A stretch of DNA of 49,044 bases, taken from positions 1-49,044 of the forward strand of contig CANQCN010000006.1 of the NCBI GenBank assembly GCA_947589685.1, written 5' to 3'. A program made the translations under genes and the position numbers. This DNA is from an uncultured Clostridia bacterium. GTDB lineage: Bacteria; Bacillota; Clostridia; Christensenellales; CAG-314. The stretch's first letter is position 1. Each line of letters begins with the position of its first letter. This document shows, piece after piece, positions 38,467-48,772 of this stretch. The notes under the pieces are model-generated. The model worked only from the letters and a program-made list of their open reading frames with translations. It did not search any database and was not told the DNA's origin.

Positions 38467-39206
38467 TGTTTTTCCTCGTCCTTTTGTTCTTTTGTGACCG
38501 CCTCGTCGGACGTCAGAGCTGCCCTATCGTTTTCGTCGGTATCGGAAACCGCGCTTTCGCCGTCAAATGATTTCGACGGTTCGTTTGTCGTATCCCGTTC
38601 GTCCTCGCCCGATACTCGCCAATTGTTGCCGTCGATACCCAGCTTCAAACCGCGGCGCACACCGAGCACCACCGACGCGCACCCCAACAAAGACACAAGG
38701 TATTCGGGCAAAATGTTGAGTATCGCGACGCCTTTCAAAAGTGTGGCAAAGGAACCGTAACCCTCGCCGAAAACGGACAACGCTCCCAAGTACAAAACGG
38801 TGTTAGCCACAAGACCGCAAAACGCGGATACCGTGATAGCCGCAATTTGGCATACCGCCTTGTGTTTAGCTTTGCGCGTGGCGAGCAAGATCAACCGATA
38901 TGCACAAAAGGCGATAATTCCCACAAAAACTCTCGGCAAAACGGATATGAGAGGGTTTTGCGAGGCTACATTGGAAAAAGGGAACGACCAGATAAATGAA
39001 CTCAATCCCATAAAAACCGTAGACAAAAAGCCGTCCAACCACGAATTTAACAGGAAACAAAAAGAGAGCGTTACGAGTAATTCGAAGGTTGCGCCGGCTA
39101 TGGGAAGTCCGAGAGTTATCGATTTGTCCAAAAGAACTGCGACAAGAATGGTCGCAAGCATGATCGCATAGCGCGCTATATAACTTGCTTTGCTATTGTT
39201 TACCAT
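38463..39206 (-). CDS. ECF transporter S-component-like membrane protein
   Basis: ~6 TM, PIAGATFELLVTLSFCFLLNSWLDGFLSTVFMGLSSFIW; overlaps coaX by 4 nt; RBS GGAG. Confidence 0.7.
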   Translation of the reverse strand: MVNNSKASYIARYAIMLATILVAVLLDKSITLGLPIAGATFELLVTLSFCFLLNSWLDGFLSTVFMGLSSFIWSFPFSNVASQNPLISVLPRVFVGIIAFCAYRLILLATRKAKHKAVCQIAAITVSAFCGLVANTVLYLGALSVFGEGYGSFATLLKGVAILNILPEYLVSLLGCASVVLGVRRGLKLGIDGNNWRVSGEDERDTTNEPSKSFDGESAVSDTDENDRAALTSDEAVTKEQKDEEKQ

Positions 39207-39510
39207 AAAAACTCCTATATCGCCCCGAAAGGGTACGACTATCTTTTTCGGTAAAAGATATAAAATGAAAGTATCGTTTCGAAGATACGACCCGAAATGT
39301 ATTTTACCACATCGTCGGACAAAATACAAATATATTGTATGCATTTTGCGTATTTTGCGTAACAAAAGGACAGCCGCGGCTCTCCTTTCGATGTGTTTTT
39401 GATATTTTTTACAAGTTGTACCTTTCGGCACGGCGTAAACGCTTGAAACGGCGACGAGATTTTTCGCGGAAAAAGCGCGTCCGCCGCCACTTGAAAGCAA
39501 TCAGATAATT

Positions 39511-40131
39511 TTATTCCGACGGCGGCTGCGTTTTGCAGGCAAGGAGCAATGTTTCCAGCTTGTCGAGAACTGCTTCTCCGCCCGTTTTGTCGACGGAGCT
39601 TATCGGCAGCACGTTGCCCTCGCCCAACTTGAAAAAGCTCGCGATCGCTCGGCACCTGTTTTTGACCTGACTTTTGGGAAGCTTGTCCGCCTTGGTCGCC
39701 ACCACGGTAAAGGGAACGCCGTTTTGAAACAGATAGTTGTACATAGTGGCGTCGTCCTTGGTGGGGTCGTGACGAATATCCACCAAAAACAGCACTTGCA
39801 CAAGCCGACGCTCGTTGGCGAGATACTTTTCCAACAGATCCGCCCATTTGAGTTTTTCCGCGTCCGACACTTTGGCAAAGCCGTAGCCCGGCAGGTCGGC
39901 AAGCAAAAATTCGCTTTCTTCGCCCTCGTTTATCAAAAAGTAGTTGATGAGCCGCGTACGTCCCGGCAGCTTGGAAGTGCGGGCAAGCTTGCCGTCGCCC
40001 GTAAGATAGTTGATAAAGCTGCTTTTGCCTACGTTGGATTTGCCCGCCACCGCGATCTGCGGCAATTCGGATACTATGCACTGCGCGTAGGTCGCCGCGC
40101 CCTTGACGTAGGCGGATCTTTTTATTTTCAT
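39511..40131 (-). CDS. engB: Ribosome biogenesis GTP-binding protein EngB/YsxC
   Basis: IAVAGKSNVGKSSFINYLTG...LPGYGFAKVSDAEKLKW; TKADKLPKSQ. Confidence 0.95.
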   Translation of the reverse strand: MKIKRSAYVKGAATYAQCIVSELPQIAVAGKSNVGKSSFINYLTGDGKLARTSKLPGRTRLINYFLINEGEESEFLLADLPGYGFAKVSDAEKLKWADLLEKYLANERRLVQVLFLVDIRHDPTKDDATMYNYLFQNGVPFTVVATKADKLPKSQVKNRCRAIASFFKLGEGNVLPISSVDKTGGEAVLDKLETLLLACKTQPPSE

Positions 40132-40138
40132 TTTGCAC

Positions 40139-42451
40139 CTACTTGCGCACGAGAGCGTTGGCAAATACCGTACGAATGTCCTCAGCCAACGTAAACTCCA
40201 CGCTGTCCTTTACCTCTTGCGGGATCTCTTCCAGATCCTTGGCGTTGCCCGCGGGTATGATGACCTTTTTGACTCCGAGACGGTAAGCGGCAAGCGCCTT
40301 TTCGCGAAGTCCGCCTATCGGCAGCACTTTGCCGCGAAGAGTGATCTCTCCCGTCATCGCCACCTTGCCCGATACGGGTATGCCGGAAAAAGCCGACATA
40401 ACCACCGTCGCCATGGTCACGCCCGCGCTGGGACCGTCTTTGGGAATGGCTCCCTCCGGCACGTGAATGTGAATGTCGGTATGCTCGAATTTGTCCTTGT
40501 CTATGCCGTAGTCGTCGGCGAGGCTCTTTACGAGGGATATTGCCGTACGAGCCGATTCCTTCATCACGTCGCCGAGATTGCCCGTCAATTGCACGTCGCC
40601 CTTGCCGGGGAAAAGCGTAGCGTCCACGTTGAGCGTAACGCCGCCGACGCGCGTCCAGGCAAGTCCCCTTGCGGTGCCCACGGTGTCGTCCACCAGCGCC
40701 ATTTCGTCGCGATGCTTCTCCGCGCCCAAAAATTCGTGCAGATTGTCCGAAGTCACCGTGACCTTGACGGAGGGATCCTCCACCAGCTTCAACGCCACCT
40801 TGCGGCAAATGGCGGCGATCTCCCTTTCCAGACTGCGCACTCCCGATTCGCTTGTGTAACGCTCGATGATCTTGGCGTAGGTCTCGTCGGAAATGCTTAT
40901 CGCGCCGTCGGGTATGCCGTGCAAGATCGTATTTTTTTGAAGAAGATATTTCTTTGCTATGGCGATCTTTTCCAACTCGGTGTAGCCGCTGAGTTCGATT
41001 GTCTCCATACGGTCGAGAAGCGGTTCGGGAATGTCGTCCGTCGCGTTTGCGGTGCATACGAACAGCACCTTGCTGAGATCGTAGGGCACTTCCAGATAGT
41101 GATCGGTAAAGCTGAAATTCTGTTCGGGGTCCAACACTTCCAGCATGGCGCTTGCGGGATCGCCGCGGTTGTCCATGCCCATTTTGTCTATTTCGTCCAA
41201 AAGCAGCACGGGGTTGACGCAGCCCGCTTGCTTCATCATATAAATGATCTTGCCCGGTATCGCGCCCACGTACGTTCTGCGGTGACCGCGGATCTCCGCC
41301 TCGTCCCGAACGCCGCCGAGACTTACTCTTAGATATTTGCGCCCCAATGCGCGCGCAATGCTCTTGACGATGGACGTTTTGCCCACTCCCGGAGGTCCCA
41401 CAAAACAAAGTATGGGACCGTTGAGCTTGCCCGTCAATTGCATTACGGCAAGATACTCCACTATCCTGTCCTTTATCTTGGTGAGACCGTAGTGATCCTC
41501 GTCCAAGATCTCACGGGCGAGTTTCAGATCCTTGTTGTCCTCCGTTTCCGTTTTCCAAGGGACATCCACCAACCAATCGAGGTAGTTGCGTATGACCGCC
41601 GCGTCGGGGGACGTGGAGGACATTTTGGAAAGACGGTTGAGTTCCTTAGTGGCTTTTTCCGCCACCTCGCGGGGCATTCCGCTCGACTTGATCTTGTCAA
41701 GATAATCTTGCTTTTCGTTGGCGTCATCGCCCAATTCCGCCGAGATAGCCTTCATCTGCTCGCGCAGATAGTACTCCTTTTGACCGCTTGCAACTTGCTG
41801 CTTTACGCGGTTGGCGATACGCTTTTCCGCGTTGGCGAAGTCCATTTCGCCTATCACGTAGGCGCAAATAAGCTCCATACGCGTTTCCACGTCCGTTTCT
41901 TCCAAAACGCGCTGCCTTTCGGACAGCCGCTGCACCAATTCGTTGGCAACAACGTTGGTAAAAGCAAGATAGTCTATCTCGCCGTTTACGGTAAACAGCT
42001 TGACGTCCGGTTTGCTTACGCTTTTGTTGATCTCCGCAAGCCTGTTGATGTGGCTGACGGTCTGCTCAAACAGCGCCCGCGTCTCGTTGTCGCGCTTGCA
42101 GGTGAAGTCCAGCGTTTCGACGTCGGCGAAGATGATGCCGTTGCCGAACGTCCAATGGGTGACTTTCGCCGCGTCAAAGGTGTTTGCCATTACCGTCGTC
42201 GCTTCCACTGTCGCGCTTTCCACGGAGACGATCTCCGCCAGCACTCCCACCGAGTAGAAATCCGCCAAAGCGGACGGGGTGGACTTGGCGCCGTCGATCT
42301 GACTTACCATAAAAAATTTGCCGCCGTTTTCCAAGGCGTATTTGAGCGCGTTGCGGGAAATTTCCCGCGCCACCTCCACCTTGGCGCGTATGTTGGGAAA
42401 GAAGAAATTGCCCCTCATTGCCAATACGGGTAAATTGTTGTATTCTGTCAC
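40139..42451 (-). CDS. lon: ATP-dependent protease Lon
   Basis: [66 protein letters not shown]. Confidence 0.97.
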   Translation of the reverse strand: MTEYNNLPVLAMRGNFFFPNIRAKVEVAREISRNALKYALENGGKFFMVSQIDGAKSTPSALADFYSVGVLAEIVSVESATVEATTVMANTFDAAKVTHWTFGNGIIFADVETLDFTCKRDNETRALFEQTVSHINRLAEINKSVSKPDVKLFTVNGEIDYLAFTNVVANELVQRLSERQRVLEETDVETRMELICAYVIGEMDFANAEKRIANRVKQQVASGQKEYYLREQMKAISAELGDDANEKQDYLDKIKSSGMPREVAEKATKELNRLSKMSSTSPDAAVIRNYLDWLVDVPWKTETEDNKDLKLAREILDEDHYGLTKIKDRIVEYLAVMQLTGKLNGPILCFVGPPGVGKTSIVKSIARALGRKYLRVSLGGVRDEAEIRGHRRTYVGAIPGKIIYMMKQAGCVNPVLLLDEIDKMGMDNRGDPASAMLEVLDPEQNFSFTDHYLEVPYDLSKVLFVCTANATDDIPEPLLDRMETIELSGYTELEKIAIAKKYLLQKNTILHGIPDGAISISDETYAKIIERYTSESGVRSLEREIAAICRKVALKLVEDPSVKVTVTSDNLHEFLGAEKHRDEMALVDDTVGTARGLAWTRVGGVTLNVDATLFPGKGDVQLTGNLGDVMKESARTAISLVKSLADDYGIDKDKFEHTDIHIHVPEGAIPKDGPSAGVTMATVVMSAFSGIPVSGKVAMTGEITLRGKVLPIGGLREKALAAYRLGVKKVIIPAGNAKDLEEIPQEVKDSVEFTLAEDIRTVFANALVRK

Positions 42452-42523
42452 TTTGAGTACCTCTTGTGGTTTTTCGATAGTGTGTGTAATTCGATCGGGA
42501 ATTAGTGACGCTTTTGCCGAAAT

Positions 42524-42560
42524 GCGCCCGCGCGCCTTTCTTTTTACGCGCGTAGGGCGC
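42524..42560. promoter_or_regulatory. GC-rich hairpin in the lon leader
   Basis: GCGCCCGCGCG ... CGCGC-gta-GGGCGC. Confidence 0.5.
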
Positions 42561-42663
42561 GCGCTTTGCTTTTGCGACCGCGTTGCACGATCCCTCGAAA
42601 AGCTGCGTTTGCGCAGGTTTTGTAAAGCGCGTATCCCCGAACGAATAAATTACGTTAAAAATA

Positions 42664-42692
42664 ATTATAGAATAAATTGCATTATTTTGCAA
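42664..42692 (-). promoter_or_regulatory. lon promoter
   Basis: TTGCAA-17-TATAAT on minus strand. Confidence 0.65.
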
Positions 42693-42856
42693 CAAAAAAA
42701 GCCCGCTTGCTTAAAGCGGAGCTTTGCTCCGACCGATTTACGAAAACGAGACGAACGGAAGCGAGGCGGGGACAAACGCTTGCGTTGCAAAACGACCCGC
42801 GTCCATTGACGGAGCGGGTCGACAAATTTTCGAAGATTTCGATTTTTTCAAGCGAT

Positions 42857-44068
42857 TCAGCCTGCTTTGCGCGTAACAAGCGGTTCTCCGCTGCCCTCGA
42901 CGCTTTGGCGGGTAACTCTGACTCCCACCACGTCTCCGCGGCTGGGAGCTTCATACATACAATCCAGCATAAGATTTTCCAACACCGAACGCAAGCCGCG
43001 CGCGCCCGTTTTGAGACGCATGGACTTTTCCGCTATGGCTTTAAGCGCGTCGTCGTCGAATTCCAGATCGATGCCGTCCAGCCTGAACAGCTTTTTGTAT
43101 TGCTTTACAAGGCAGTTTTTCGGTTCGGTCAGTATCTTGACCAACGCGGTCTCGTCCAACGGCGACAGACCCACGGTTATGGGCAATCTGCCCACAAACT
43201 CCGGGATAAGCCCGTACTTGATGAAGTCCTGCGGTTGCAGACTTTTTACCAATTCCGCATGGTCGATCTCCGCAGTACTCTTTATCTTGTTGCCGAAGCC
43301 CAATCCCGCGCCTTGCTGACGCTTTTCGGCGATTTTTTCCAAGCCGACAAAGGCTCCGCCGCAGATAAACAGAATGTTTGTGGTGTCAATGGCGATACTT
43401 TCCGCCTGCGGGTGCTTTCTGCCGCCCTGCGGAGGCACGTTGGCTACGGTGCTTTCGATGATTTTAAGCAAAGCCTGCTGTACGCCCTCGCCGCTGACGT
43501 CGCGGGTGATGGACACGTTTTCCGTCTTTTTGGCTATTTTGTCTATCTCGTCGATGTAAATTATTCCGTGTTCGGCGCGCGCTATATCGTAGTCCGCAGC
43601 CTGAATGAGTTTGAGCAAAATGTTTTCCACGTCCTCGCCCACGTAGCCCGCTTCGGTGAGGGTGGTAGCGTCGGCAACGGCAAAGGGCACGTCCAAAATA
43701 CGCGCCAACGTCTTTGCCAAAAGCGTTTTGCCGCAGCCCGTGGGACCCAGCATCAGAATGTTGCTCTTTTCCAACTCGATCTCATCGCTGTTGTCGGCAT
43801 AAAACACGCGTTTGTAATGATTGTAAACGGCGACCGCCAACGTTTTTTTGGCGTTGTCCTGACCAACGACGTATTTGTCCAACTCCGCCTTGATCTCCTC
43901 CGGCTTGGGCAGACGCACGGACTCATTTTCCGTTTCGCCGAAGCCTTCGCTGTCCAGAATATCCTGACAGGTAGCCACGCATGCGTCGCAAATGCACACG
44001 CCGTTGGGAGAGGAAAGCATACGCTTGACCTCGTTTTCTTTTTTTCCGCAAAAAGAACAGGTTTGCAT
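42857..44068 (-). CDS. clpX: ATP-dependent Clp protease ATP-binding subunit ClpX
   Basis: [27 protein letters not shown] Zn-binding; [15 protein letters not shown]. Confidence 0.97.
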   Translation of the reverse strand: MQTCSFCGKKENEVKRMLSSPNGVCICDACVATCQDILDSEGFGETENESVRLPKPEEIKAELDKYVVGQDNAKKTLAVAVYNHYKRVFYADNSDEIELEKSNILMLGPTGCGKTLLAKTLARILDVPFAVADATTLTEAGYVGEDVENILLKLIQAADYDIARAEHGIIYIDEIDKIAKKTENVSITRDVSGEGVQQALLKIIESTVANVPPQGGRKHPQAESIAIDTTNILFICGGAFVGLEKIAEKRQQGAGLGFGNKIKSTAEIDHAELVKSLQPQDFIKYGLIPEFVGRLPITVGLSPLDETALVKILTEPKNCLVKQYKKLFRLDGIDLEFDDDALKAIAEKSMRLKTGARGLRSVLENLMLDCMYEAPSRGDVVGVRVTRQSVEGSGEPLVTRKAG

Positions 44069-44102
44069 TGTTACTCCTTTTACTTTTAGAGTGTGTTTTC
44101 GG

Positions 44103-44690
44103 CTACGACTTGCGAGTGTAGAAAACCTCGTCCACAATGCCGTAGTCCTTGGCTTCCTCCGCCGAAAGGTAGTTGTCGCGATCGGTGTCGCGCTCCACCG
44201 TTTCTATCGGTTTGCCGACGTTTTCGGCGAGAATAGAGTTGATCTTGTTTTTGATTTTGAGCAGCTGTCTGGTCTGTATTTCCACGTCGCTTGCCTGTCC
44301 CTGACTGCCGCCCAACACTTGATGGATCATTATTTCGCTGTTGGGCAACGCAAAACGTTTGCCTTTTGTGCCCGCAGCCAACAAAAACGCGCCCATGCTT
44401 GCCGCCATGCCTATACATATAGTGGACACGTCGCAACGAATGTAGCGCATAGTGTCGTAGATGGCAAGTCCCGCGGTAACTTCGCCGCCGGGGCTGTTGA
44501 TGTAGAGGGAAATATCCTTGGTGGGATCCTTGCTTTCCAGATAGATCAGCTGCGCGACAACCAAATTGGCAAGCTCGCTTGTGATCTCGCCGCTGATAAA
44601 TACCACGCGGTCTTCCAGCAGACGCGAATAAATATCGTAGCTTCTTTCTCCGCCTTCGGTGCGGTCGATAACCATTGGAATAAGTGTCAT
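44103..44690 (-). CDS. clpP: ATP-dependent Clp protease proteolytic subunit
   Basis: [51 protein letters not shown]. Confidence 0.98.
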   Translation of the reverse strand: MTLIPMVIDRTEGGERSYDIYSRLLEDRVVFISGEITSELANLVVAQLIYLESKDPTKDISLYINSPGGEVTAGLAIYDTMRYIRCDVSTICIGMAASMGAFLLAAGTKGKRFALPNSEIMIHQVLGGSQGQASDVEIQTRQLLKIKNKINSILAENVGKPIETVERDTDRDNYLSAEEAKDYGIVDEVFYTRKS

Positions 44691-44709
44691 TGCGTTCTCC
44701 TATTGCGCC

Positions 44710-46002
44710 TCAGGCGATTGTGTTTTCCTTTTTGAGCAATTGCAAAAGCAATTCGGTGATGGCTTGATTTTCAAAATAATATCTGTCGGAGGGGTGCAGC
44801 TGTCTGCCGAACTCTTCGTAGGAAGTGCCGTTTTTCTCCGCGTAGTCCTTGATCTTGGCTTCCACCTGCTCGTCCGTGGCGGTGATATTTTCCGTTTTGA
44901 CGATCTCTTCGAATACCAAACGGGTATGCACTGCTTTTTCGGCGCGTTCTCTGTGATCCTTGCGCAACTGCTCCATTGTCGAACCCGTGTATTTGAAGTA
45001 GTTTTCGATGCTGAGACCGCTGCTTGCCAATTGATATTTGAAATCTTCTACGTATTGGTCGATCTGCTCCTCGATCATCTCGTCGGGGATATCTATCGGA
45101 GTGTTGTTGACGACCGTTTCGTACAGCTTGTCCTCGTCGGCGCGCTCGGCGTCTTGGACGTAACGGTCGTTAATGGTCTTTTTGATGTCAGCTTTGTACT
45201 CTTTGAGCGTGGAAAACTCGCTTACGTCCTTGGCAAACTCGTCGTCCAACTCCGGCAGCTCTTTGACGGTTATGCCGTTGACCGTGACGGTGAACACGGC
45301 TTGCTTGCCTTTGAGGCTCTCCTCGTGATAGTCCTCCGGGAAAGTTACGGTTATGTCCTTGGTCTCGCCGATGTTGAAGCCGACAAGCTGCTCTTCGAAG
45401 CCCGGAATAAAGGTGTGCGAGCCTATCGTGAGAGTTTGCTTTTGCGCGGTGCCTCCCTCAAACGCAACGCCGTCCACCTTGCCGCAGTAATCGAGATCTA
45501 TCCGATCGCCGTCTTGTACCGCGCGGTCGGTGATCTCTATGAAACGCGCGTTGCGCTCGCGCACCTTGGCAAGCTCGGCGTCCACGTCCGCGGCTTTTGC
45601 CTTTTGCGGAGCGGTCTTTTCTATCGTAAGCCCCTTGTATTGTCCGAGAGTTATTTCCGGACGAACGGTCACTACGACGGCAAACGACACGCCCTTGTCG
45701 TCCATTTTGACGGATTTGTCGTCGATGGCGGGACGGGCGACGGGAGTCGCTTCTTTATTTTTATCCAAAAACTCGTTGTAATATTCTTGCGCGCAGATAT
45801 AAAGCGCGTCCTCCAAGAACAGACCCTTGCCGTAGCGGCTTTCCAAAACGCTCTTGGGTACGTGTCCCTTGCGAAATCCCGGCACGTTGTACTTGCCCTT
45901 GTTTTGCTCGTAGGCGCGCATGACGAAATTCGCCCACTCCTCGGCGTTGGCTTTGAAGCTGACGGTCAATGTGTTTTTTTCTCTTTTTTGCGTGTATTTC
46001 AT
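44710..46002 (-). CDS. tig: Trigger factor
   Basis: N-terminal FRKGHVPKSVLESRYG, PPIase FKBP-like middle domain; upstream of clpP. Confidence 0.95.
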   Translation of the reverse strand: MKYTQKREKNTLTVSFKANAEEWANFVMRAYEQNKGKYNVPGFRKGHVPKSVLESRYGKGLFLEDALYICAQEYYNEFLDKNKEATPVARPAIDDKSVKMDDKGVSFAVVVTVRPEITLGQYKGLTIEKTAPQKAKAADVDAELAKVRERNARFIEITDRAVQDGDRIDLDYCGKVDGVAFEGGTAQKQTLTIGSHTFIPGFEEQLVGFNIGETKDITVTFPEDYHEESLKGKQAVFTVTVNGITVKELPELDDEFAKDVSEFSTLKEYKADIKKTINDRYVQDAERADEDKLYETVVNNTPIDIPDEMIEEQIDQYVEDFKYQLASSGLSIENYFKYTGSTMEQLRKDHRERAEKAVHTRLVFEEIVKTENITATDEQVEAKIKDYAEKNGTSYEEFGRQLHPSDRYYFENQAITELLLQLLKKENTIA

Positions 46003-46203
46003 ATTAGTCCTCCGACATTGTTGTCACTTGGCGGATTGCTCCGACGGTTTTATATTTTATCATATATAATTGTTTTTAGCAATCAAATTGCGGGGCAAAA
46101 ATTTGTTGTAAACTGCAATAAATTACTTGATTTGTGCAAATAGCTTGCGTTAGGCGCGACATCGGCGGCAAAACGAACGCAAAGCGTTTTTTGCACGGCG
46201 CAG

Positions 46204-46232
46204 TTGCAACGGGGCAAAAGCTATGATATAAT
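46204..46232 (+). promoter_or_regulatory. rqcH promoter
   Basis: TTGCAA-17-TATAAT. Confidence 0.65.
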
Positions 46233-46270
46233 TGTTGAAAACGGCAATCGAACGATAAAGGAGGAACGAA

Positions 46271-47965
46271 ATGGCTTTCGACGCGCTGACGCTATCGGTG
46301 CTGAGGCGGGAATTTGCCGAAACTCTCGTGGGAGGCAAGATCACCAAACTGTACCAACCGGAAAAAGACGAATTGGTGCTTTTTGTGTTCAACAAGCAAA
46401 CCTACAAGCTGCTTATTTCCGCCAACGCCAACGTGAACAGAATACACCTGACCGAAATGCCCACGGACAACCCGAAGGTCGCGCCCGCCTTTTGCATGCT
46501 GCTGCGCAAATACATCTCCAACGCCACCGTCACCGCCGTCAACCAGATGCCATACGAACGGGTGCTGGAATTTTGCTTGCAGGTAAGCGACGAACTCGGC
46601 TACAAAAAGGAAATGAAACTGCTGTTCGAGCTGACGGGCAAAACGTCCAACGTGATACTGACCGACGGCAACTACGTGATACTCGACAGCATAAAACACC
46701 TGCCGCAGGATCTGAACGCGTCGAGGATAATAATGGCGGGGGCAAAATACAGCTTTTTTGCGCCGCAAAACAAAATAGAACCCTTCGATCTGCCCCGCGT
46801 GAGAGAGTTTTTGACGGATTGCAGTCTGCCCCTGCGCAAAACTCTGCCCGAAACGCTGCTCGGCGTGTCGCAAACCACGGTAAACGAAATACTGTGCGGC
46901 ATAGACGAAAACGACCACTCGCCCGACAACAACGAGCTTGTCGTGACAAGGCTTGCGCATTACCGCGACGAGCTGCAAAAGCCCCACCCCTGCGTCGTGC
47001 TGAACAACGGCACGCCCGTTGAGGTTTGTCCATTCGACTATCGCTCGCAAAAGGGCGAAAAAATGTTTTTTGCCACGCTTAACAAGGCGCACGACAACTA
47101 CTTTTATCTGCTGGACAAAGCGCAACGCTTTCGCGACAAGGCGAAATCCGTCGCCGCCGTCGTCAAAAACGCCATATCCCGCACGGAAAAGAAGCTTGCG
47201 GCGCAACGGCAAACGCTTTTGGAAGCGCAGGACCGAGAAACGTACAAGCTGTACGGAGATCTGATACTGTCCAACCTGTGGAAAATACACGGCGACGACA
47301 GCCTGACCTGCGAAAACTACTGCGACGGCTCCACCGTCACCATACCTTTGGACAGACAGCTCACTCCGCAGCAAAACGCGCAAGCTTACTACCGCAAATA
47401 CCGCAAGCTGAAATCGTCGTTCGAACACAATACGGTACTCGTAGAGGAAAATTCGAGACTGTCGGAATATTTGCAGACGATAAAGGAAAATCTGCGCTTC
47501 TGCACCGAGTCGGACGACCTGTTGCAAATACGCGATGAGTTGACGGCTTTGGGGCTCATCCGTGAAAAACACGATACCAAAAAGAAAACCGAAACGCCCG
47601 TAAAACCCCTTTGCTACGATCTGCACGGCTACACGGTGTACGTGGGCAAAAACAACGTTCAAAACAATTACGTTACGTTTCGTTTGGCAAAAGCGGACGA
47701 CGTGTGGCTGCATACGCAAAAGATACATTCCTCTCACGTGGTCGTCGTGCGCAAAACGGGAGAAATACCAAACGAGGTGATCGAGGAAGCCGCGCAAATT
47801 TGCGCCTACTACTCGCAGGCAAAGGCGGGAAGCAAGATCCCCGTGGACTACACGCCGCGGCAAAACGTCAAAAAACCCAACAAGGCGCCCCTCGGTTTCG
47901 TCGTGTACAATACCTATCAAACGATACTCGTAGACCCCGACAGACACGTGAGCGACCTGCGCTGA
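46271..47965 (+). CDS. rqcH: Rqc2/RqcH (NFACT) ribosome quality-control protein
   Basis: MAFDALTLSVLRREFAETLVGGKITKLYQP...; C-terminal NNYVTFRLAKADDVWLHTQKIHSSHVVV. Confidence 0.93.
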   Translation: MAFDALTLSVLRREFAETLVGGKITKLYQPEKDELVLFVFNKQTYKLLISANANVNRIHLTEMPTDNPKVAPAFCMLLRKYISNATVTAVNQMPYERVLEFCLQVSDELGYKKEMKLLFELTGKTSNVILTDGNYVILDSIKHLPQDLNASRIIMAGAKYSFFAPQNKIEPFDLPRVREFLTDCSLPLRKTLPETLLGVSQTTVNEILCGIDENDHSPDNNELVVTRLAHYRDELQKPHPCVVLNNGTPVEVCPFDYRSQKGEKMFFATLNKAHDNYFYLLDKAQRFRDKAKSVAAVVKNAISRTEKKLAAQRQTLLEAQDRETYKLYGDLILSNLWKIHGDDSLTCENYCDGSTVTIPLDRQLTPQQNAQAYYRKYRKLKSSFEHNTVLVEENSRLSEYLQTIKENLRFCTESDDLLQIRDELTALGLIREKHDTKKKTETPVKPLCYDLHGYTVYVGKNNVQNNYVTFRLAKADDVWLHTQKIHSSHVVVVRKTGEIPNEVIEEAAQICAYYSQAKAGSKIPVDYTPRQNVKKPNKAPLGFVVYNTYQTILVDPDRHVSDLR

Positions 47966-48030
47966 AATACAAGCCGACGCGTACAAATAGTTAAGCTTGC
48001 TTTTGTCAACAGCGGGCGAAAAAAAAACAA

Positions 48031-48073
48031 AAACGGCAGCGGTTTTAACACCCGAAAAGCCGTTTTTTTTGTA
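48031..48073 (+). terminator. Intrinsic terminator of rqcH
   Basis: AAAACGGC...GCCGTTTTTTTT. Confidence 0.75.
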
Positions 48074-48138
48074 CCCATATCGCAATTTTGCCAAAAGATC
48101 ACCGTACATTGGGGTGACTCAAAAGTGACGGGAAATGG

Positions 48139-48238
48139 GTGAAGTTTGACGCTGCGCGTCAAGTGAAGTTTCGGCTGTCGCCGAAGTGAAGTATTTCGAC
48201 GTTCGTCGAAATGTGAAGTTTTGCGGCTACGCCGCAAA
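48139..48238. repeat. Tandem array of four [GTGAAGT + perfect hairpin] units
   Basis: GTGAAGT before TTGACGC-tgc-GCGTCAA, TTCGGC-tgtc-GCCGAA, ATTTCGAC-gttc-GTCGAAAT and TTTGCGGC-tac-GCCGCAAA. Confidence 0.9.
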
Positions 48239-48340
48239 GTTGAGGTCGGGACATCAGTTAGACGAGCGGGCTTGCTACCGTTCGGGCTGTGATTGGTAAT
48301 AAAAACAGATAAATTGAATTAAGATTTGCTTTTTATATCC

Positions 48341-48407
48341 CTCTTCCACCGCTTACGCGGTCCCCCTTCCCCGTAAATCTCATTTCACTCGATTGACGGG
48401 GACGGTT
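48341..48407. repeat. Structured module M1
   Basis: CTCTTCCACCGCttacGCGGTCCC ... GATTGACGGGGACGGTT, similar to 48539-48682. Confidence 0.6.
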
Positions 48408-48445
48408 AAATGTTACTGTTATGAACTTTGTCACAGAAAAAAAAG

Positions 48446-48482
48446 ACTTTCCCCGTCACGGGCAAGCCGTTACGGGGAAAGT
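48446..48482. repeat. Perfect 11-bp hairpin
   Basis: ACTTTCCCCGT...ACGGGGAAAGT. Confidence 0.8.
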
Positions 48483-48538
48483 GGCGCCCATCGGGCGACG
48501 ATAGAGGGATATTTGAAACCAATTTGTCTTTGATACCA

Positions 48539-48682
48539 CTCTTCCACCGCAAGCGGTCCCGACTGCGTTGGTGCATTAGAAAAGCACCAACTTGCCCGCG
48601 CTCACGGCGAAGTGTCCACAGGACACGTTCGCTTGTCGTGGCGCGCCCCTCAACTTGTTTCGCGCAATTGACGGGGAAGGTT
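48539..48682. repeat. Structured module M2 (diverged duplicate of M1 with extra hairpins)
   Basis: CTCTTCCACCGCaaGCGGTCCC ... AATTGACGGGGAAGGTT; internal TTGGTGC/GCACCAA and GCGAAgTGTCCacaGGACAcgTTCGC. Confidence 0.6.
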
Positions 48683-48749
48683 CAAACCCCTCAGTCACCT
48701 TTACAGGTGACAGCTCCACCTTGCTCATCAAGGGGAGCCTTTTTATTAC
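48681..48749. repeat. Dispersed hairpin repeat, copy 2
   Basis: TTCAAACCCCTCAGTCACCTttacAGGTGACAGCTCC...; homologous to 17077-17140. Confidence 0.75.
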
Positions 48750-48772
48750 AGTTGCGGACTGTTTCCACGCAA

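Noticed and set aside
46292-48109. 605-aa minus-strand ORF antisense to rqcH
   Set aside because: rqcH on the plus strand is well supported, with promoter and terminator; the antisense frame has no protein-like motifs and runs past the terminator hairpin.
48139-48238. CRISPR array
   Set aside because: Repeated part is only 7 nt, units are hairpins themselves, no spacer-like unique sequence and no cas genes in the window.
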